64,000 nucleotides of DNA from Strigamia acuminata. Taxonomy: Eukaryota > Arthropoda > Chilopoda > Geophilomorpha > Linotaeniidae. The stretch is from the NCBI GenBank assembly GCA_949358305.1, contig OX442314.1, positions 1,116,001 to 1,180,000 on the forward strand, in the 5' to 3' direction. Both the position numbers and the translations under genes were made by a program. Under the pieces are notes generated by a model. The model had not been told where the DNA came from. It saw only the letters and a program-made list of their open reading frames with translations, and made no database searches. This document shows, piece by piece, positions 62,018 through 64,000 of the stretch (its first letter is position 1; the number at the start of each line of letters is the position of its first letter).

Positions 62018-64000
62018 ATGGCAGATAATACTCGAGTAACAGACTCCGACTCAGACGTTAACAAACGAGCCGGTAGTCGCAAAGGAACCGACTATCATTT
62101 GAGGTCGGGAGGTCCTTTGCCCAAAGCCTCAGCGCACGAGTCTAGGCAAAAACGCCGCAAGGCCAAGCCAGACCGACGAAGCGCTTCGGAGGCATCGCAC
62201 CCGTCTCACGCCGAGACGAGGCAGCGATTAGACGAGACGGAGCGGAGTGAGGATCCGTCCCACCCCAAACCGCCGCGTCCCAGTCGTGACGGTGAGACGA
62301 GCGGAAACGAGGTTTTATCCCGTAACCAATCGCCTCGCCTAACGCACGATACCGAGGTGAGCGATCCGAGAGCGACATCTTCGATACAAAGGACGGCGTC
62401 CGACACGACAGCGAATTCAGCGCTAAACACGCCAATTACGCCCAGTCGACCAGCCTCGGTAATGTCTGAAGGACACAAGTCCAACTCATCCTCTGTCAAG
62501 CGTGTTTCGAGCCAGCCTTACAGCGTCTCGGGCACCTTGATTGATGCGATGCAATTGGCACAGGCGGAAGGAGTGAGATACACCCTTCCGACGGGGAAAA
62601 TTACCGTGTACGAAACGTTACAGATCGTACGTGCAGCTTTAAAAGCGCACAGTGTATCCCCACAAATCACCATTGTTGAAGGTGCACACGCTCAACAATT
62701 GGTTGATTCCGCTCAATTTGAAGCGGATGCAGAGAACGAGGCTCGACAAGCCATTCGCGAGAGACGGAGGAAGCTGGCGGAAAGAGAAGCGCAAGCTCTC
62801 GAGTACGGCAGAACCCAGCCCAATCCGACTACTCCCGAGGAGGTAGAAATAGTTGACCGAGCCCTGAGAGCACATCGATATGCTTTCCACTCGCAACAAG
62901 AAGCAGAGCGAGCATTTATGGCCAGATTGCGACGAGATGACCCGAAATCCGTTCGCAAACTAGAGGTCAGTTCATCCGAGCTGTCAGACGAGAGCCTAGA
63001 GGGAGACCCAAAGCGCACGCCGAAGGCCAAACCCAAACCCCAGCCGGAGAGGGCAACACCAGCTACTCCGCGCAAGAGAGATGCGTCGGCCAGAGAACAA
63101 CAAACTCGGCCCCGCATGCAAGCTCTCGATCCAGCCACAAATAATGCGATAACGCGGTTAATCAACGCTAATAATGCTAGGCGAAATGAAGAGCAAACTC
63201 TCACAAGCCAACAGCAAGATAATCCGCAAGGGACTGAGTGGCAACAACCAGTGCCCATCCTTAAAGACGACGAGTCGTCAAGGAGACAATCGCATGATCG
63301 CACCTCTTCGCGAGAAGAAGGCAAACGCGATGAAAGACCGAAATATTTTTACTACGGAAATAGTGATTCGTCGTCAGATGGACTGGAGTCAAATGCACCC
63401 AGTCATCACGATTCGGAGAGAGGTTCCGGAGAAAGACGAAGGGAAAGAGAACGCGATGAACGCAGGGAAAGGGAACGTGGCGACCGTCGTAGGGGCCGGA
63501 AAGAGTCAAACTCTTCACGGCGCAACCCGCCACGCCGCTCACCGTCTCCCGACCCCAGCTCCGACCCCTCATCCAACGACGACAGACGAAAGGATAAATC
63601 AAGTAATCGCCGGAAGAGATCCAACTCTCCGCGCGATAGAGAGAAACGACGTCGATCGGAAAATAGCGACCACCGACGGGAGGAGTTTCAGGACCTTCCC
63701 CGACAAAGCGCGTTTACCGATTCGACGGGTCGGCAGTATACGATGGGAGAGCTTGGAAGAGCACTACTTGGCTCGTTAAAAGCCGAGGGAATCGATCTGA
63801 GCAAACGAAACGATCGTAATCGTAGCACTGGTGACCGCGTAAAGAAAAAATACGCTGTCTCCCGACGTGACACCATGAGTGTTACCGGGAATATTAGGTG
63901 GCAATTTTATATTCAGAACCGTTTCGACGGGTCATGGAAAGCGGGAGATCGCTTCCTTGACGAAGTAATTCGAATTAAGACTGCCACCAAAGCCACCGTA
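62018..64000 (+). CDS. Gag polyprotein of element C, incomplete at window end
   Basis: An open frame of 661 codons from the ATG at 62018 to the last base, without a stop. The N-terminal third is charged and Ser/Arg/Asp-rich. A Glu/Arg/Ala-rich helical stretch near residues 225-310 (ERRRKLAEREAQALEYG) may form a coiled coil. An SR/RE-rich region (about 440-560; RRRERERDERRERERGDRR) follows. The last 40 residues begin the capsid block (FDGSWKAGDRFLDEV) that matches FDGTWRAGNKFLNEV in Gag A. Capsid and any CCHC knuckle lie beyond the window. Start choice: first ATG after the primer site in the open frame. Confidence 0.88.
   Translation, partial: MADNTRVTDSDSDVNKRAGSRKGTDYHLRSGGPLPKASAHESRQKRRKAKPDRRSASEASHPSHAETRQRLDETERSEDPSHPKPPRPSRDGETSGNEVLSRNQSPRLTHDTEVSDPRATSSIQRTASDTTANSALNTPITPSRPASVMSEGHKSNSSSVKRVSSQPYSVSGTLIDAMQLAQAEGVRYTLPTGKITVYETLQIVRAALKAHSVSPQITIVEGAHAQQLVDSAQFEADAENEARQAIRERRRKLAEREAQALEYGRTQPNPTTPEEVEIVDRALRAHRYAFHSQQEAERAFMARLRRDDPKSVRKLEVSSSELSDESLEGDPKRTPKAKPKPQPERATPATPRKRDASAREQQTRPRMQALDPATNNAITRLINANNARRNEEQTLTSQQQDNPQGTEWQQPVPILKDDESSRRQSHDRTSSREEGKRDERPKYFYYGNSDSSSDGLESNAPSHHDSERGSGERRRERERDERRERERGDRRRGRKESNSSRRNPPRRSPSPDPSSDPSSNDDRRKDKSSNRRKRSNSPRDREKRRRSENSDHRREEFQDLPRQSAFTDSTGRQYTMGELGRALLGSLKAEGIDLSKRNDRNRSTGDRVKKKYAVSRRDTMSVTGNIRWQFYIQNRFDGSWKAGDRFLDEVIRIKTATKATV

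Larger units (their letters stand above)
60932..64000 (+). mobile_element. LTR element C, 5' part
   Basis: A plus-strand Ty3/mdg4-like retrotransposon: 5' LTR about 60932-61945, primer-binding site 61948-61965, gag from 62018 past the window end. It is inserted into RNF216-like copy 7. The LTR ends and Gag resemble element A. Pol and the 3' LTR lie outside. Confidence 0.88.

Noticed and set aside
63174-63779. Plus-strand ORF of 201 codons inside gag C
   Set aside because: It is an off-frame shadow of the 661-codon Gag frame, which has the capsid block shared with Gag A.
1-64000. tRNA or rRNA genes
   Set aside because: I saw no convincing A/B box pair with a cloverleaf and no rRNA core sequence; a tRNA scan was not possible here.

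Overview
Kind of genome. This is nuclear DNA of an invertebrate animal. Coding exons are split by short GT-AG introns (about 40-70 bp, some expanded by insertions). Intergenic DNA is AT-rich and full of LTR retroelements, MITEs and microsatellites. Gene families lie in tandem and inverted duplicates with many broken copies. RNF216/TRIAD3-type RBR ubiquitin ligases, a C2H2 zinc-finger gene and a CS-alpha-beta peptide gene point to an arthropod or a close relative. I cannot fix the species from sequence alone.

Layout. (1) 1-16636 is a nest of LTR retrotransposons. Element A (1-3525, plus strand) carries gag but no pol. It sits inside the 3' LTR of element B (3526-16636, minus strand, about 13.1 kb), which has Gag, Pol and an extra zinc-binding ORF beyond pol. 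Both elements show a textbook -1 frameshift signal at the end of gag. (2) 16637-32548 holds RNF216-like genes: copy 1 (broken), a patch of scrambled fragments, copy 2 (intact, minus strand), copy 5 (broken) and copy 3 (intact). (3) 33858-38460 has two genes of an LRR-like family on the minus strand, one apparently intact and one broken, with a relic between them. (4) 38665-40314 is a 19-finger C2H2 array built from a repeating three-finger block. (5) 41899-42129 is a small two-exon gene for a secreted, very acidic six-cysteine CS-alpha-beta peptide, hidden by its intron. (6) 42500-48210 has a broken RNF216-like copy 6 and intact copy 4. (7) 48770-60420 has seven more LRR-family copies or relics, with a hAT-type MITE, a solo LTR and an inverted duplication. 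(8) 60440-64000 is broken RNF216-like copy 7, cut by element C, whose 5' LTR, proline-type primer site and 5' part of gag reach the window end.

How the parts relate. Three RNF216-like copies (2, 3, 4) can be assembled by clean splicing into frames of 832, 697 and 848 residues that keep the RING1-IBR-RING2 core and its catalytic cysteine. The LRR family has a conserved short N-terminal motif and a long 3' exon. Neighbouring ubiquitin-ligase and LRR families, both duplicating fast and next to a defensin-like peptide gene, look like an arms-race locus; that last step is inference. Exon junctions were chosen by splice consensus, reading frame and paralogue comparison. No RNA evidence was available.
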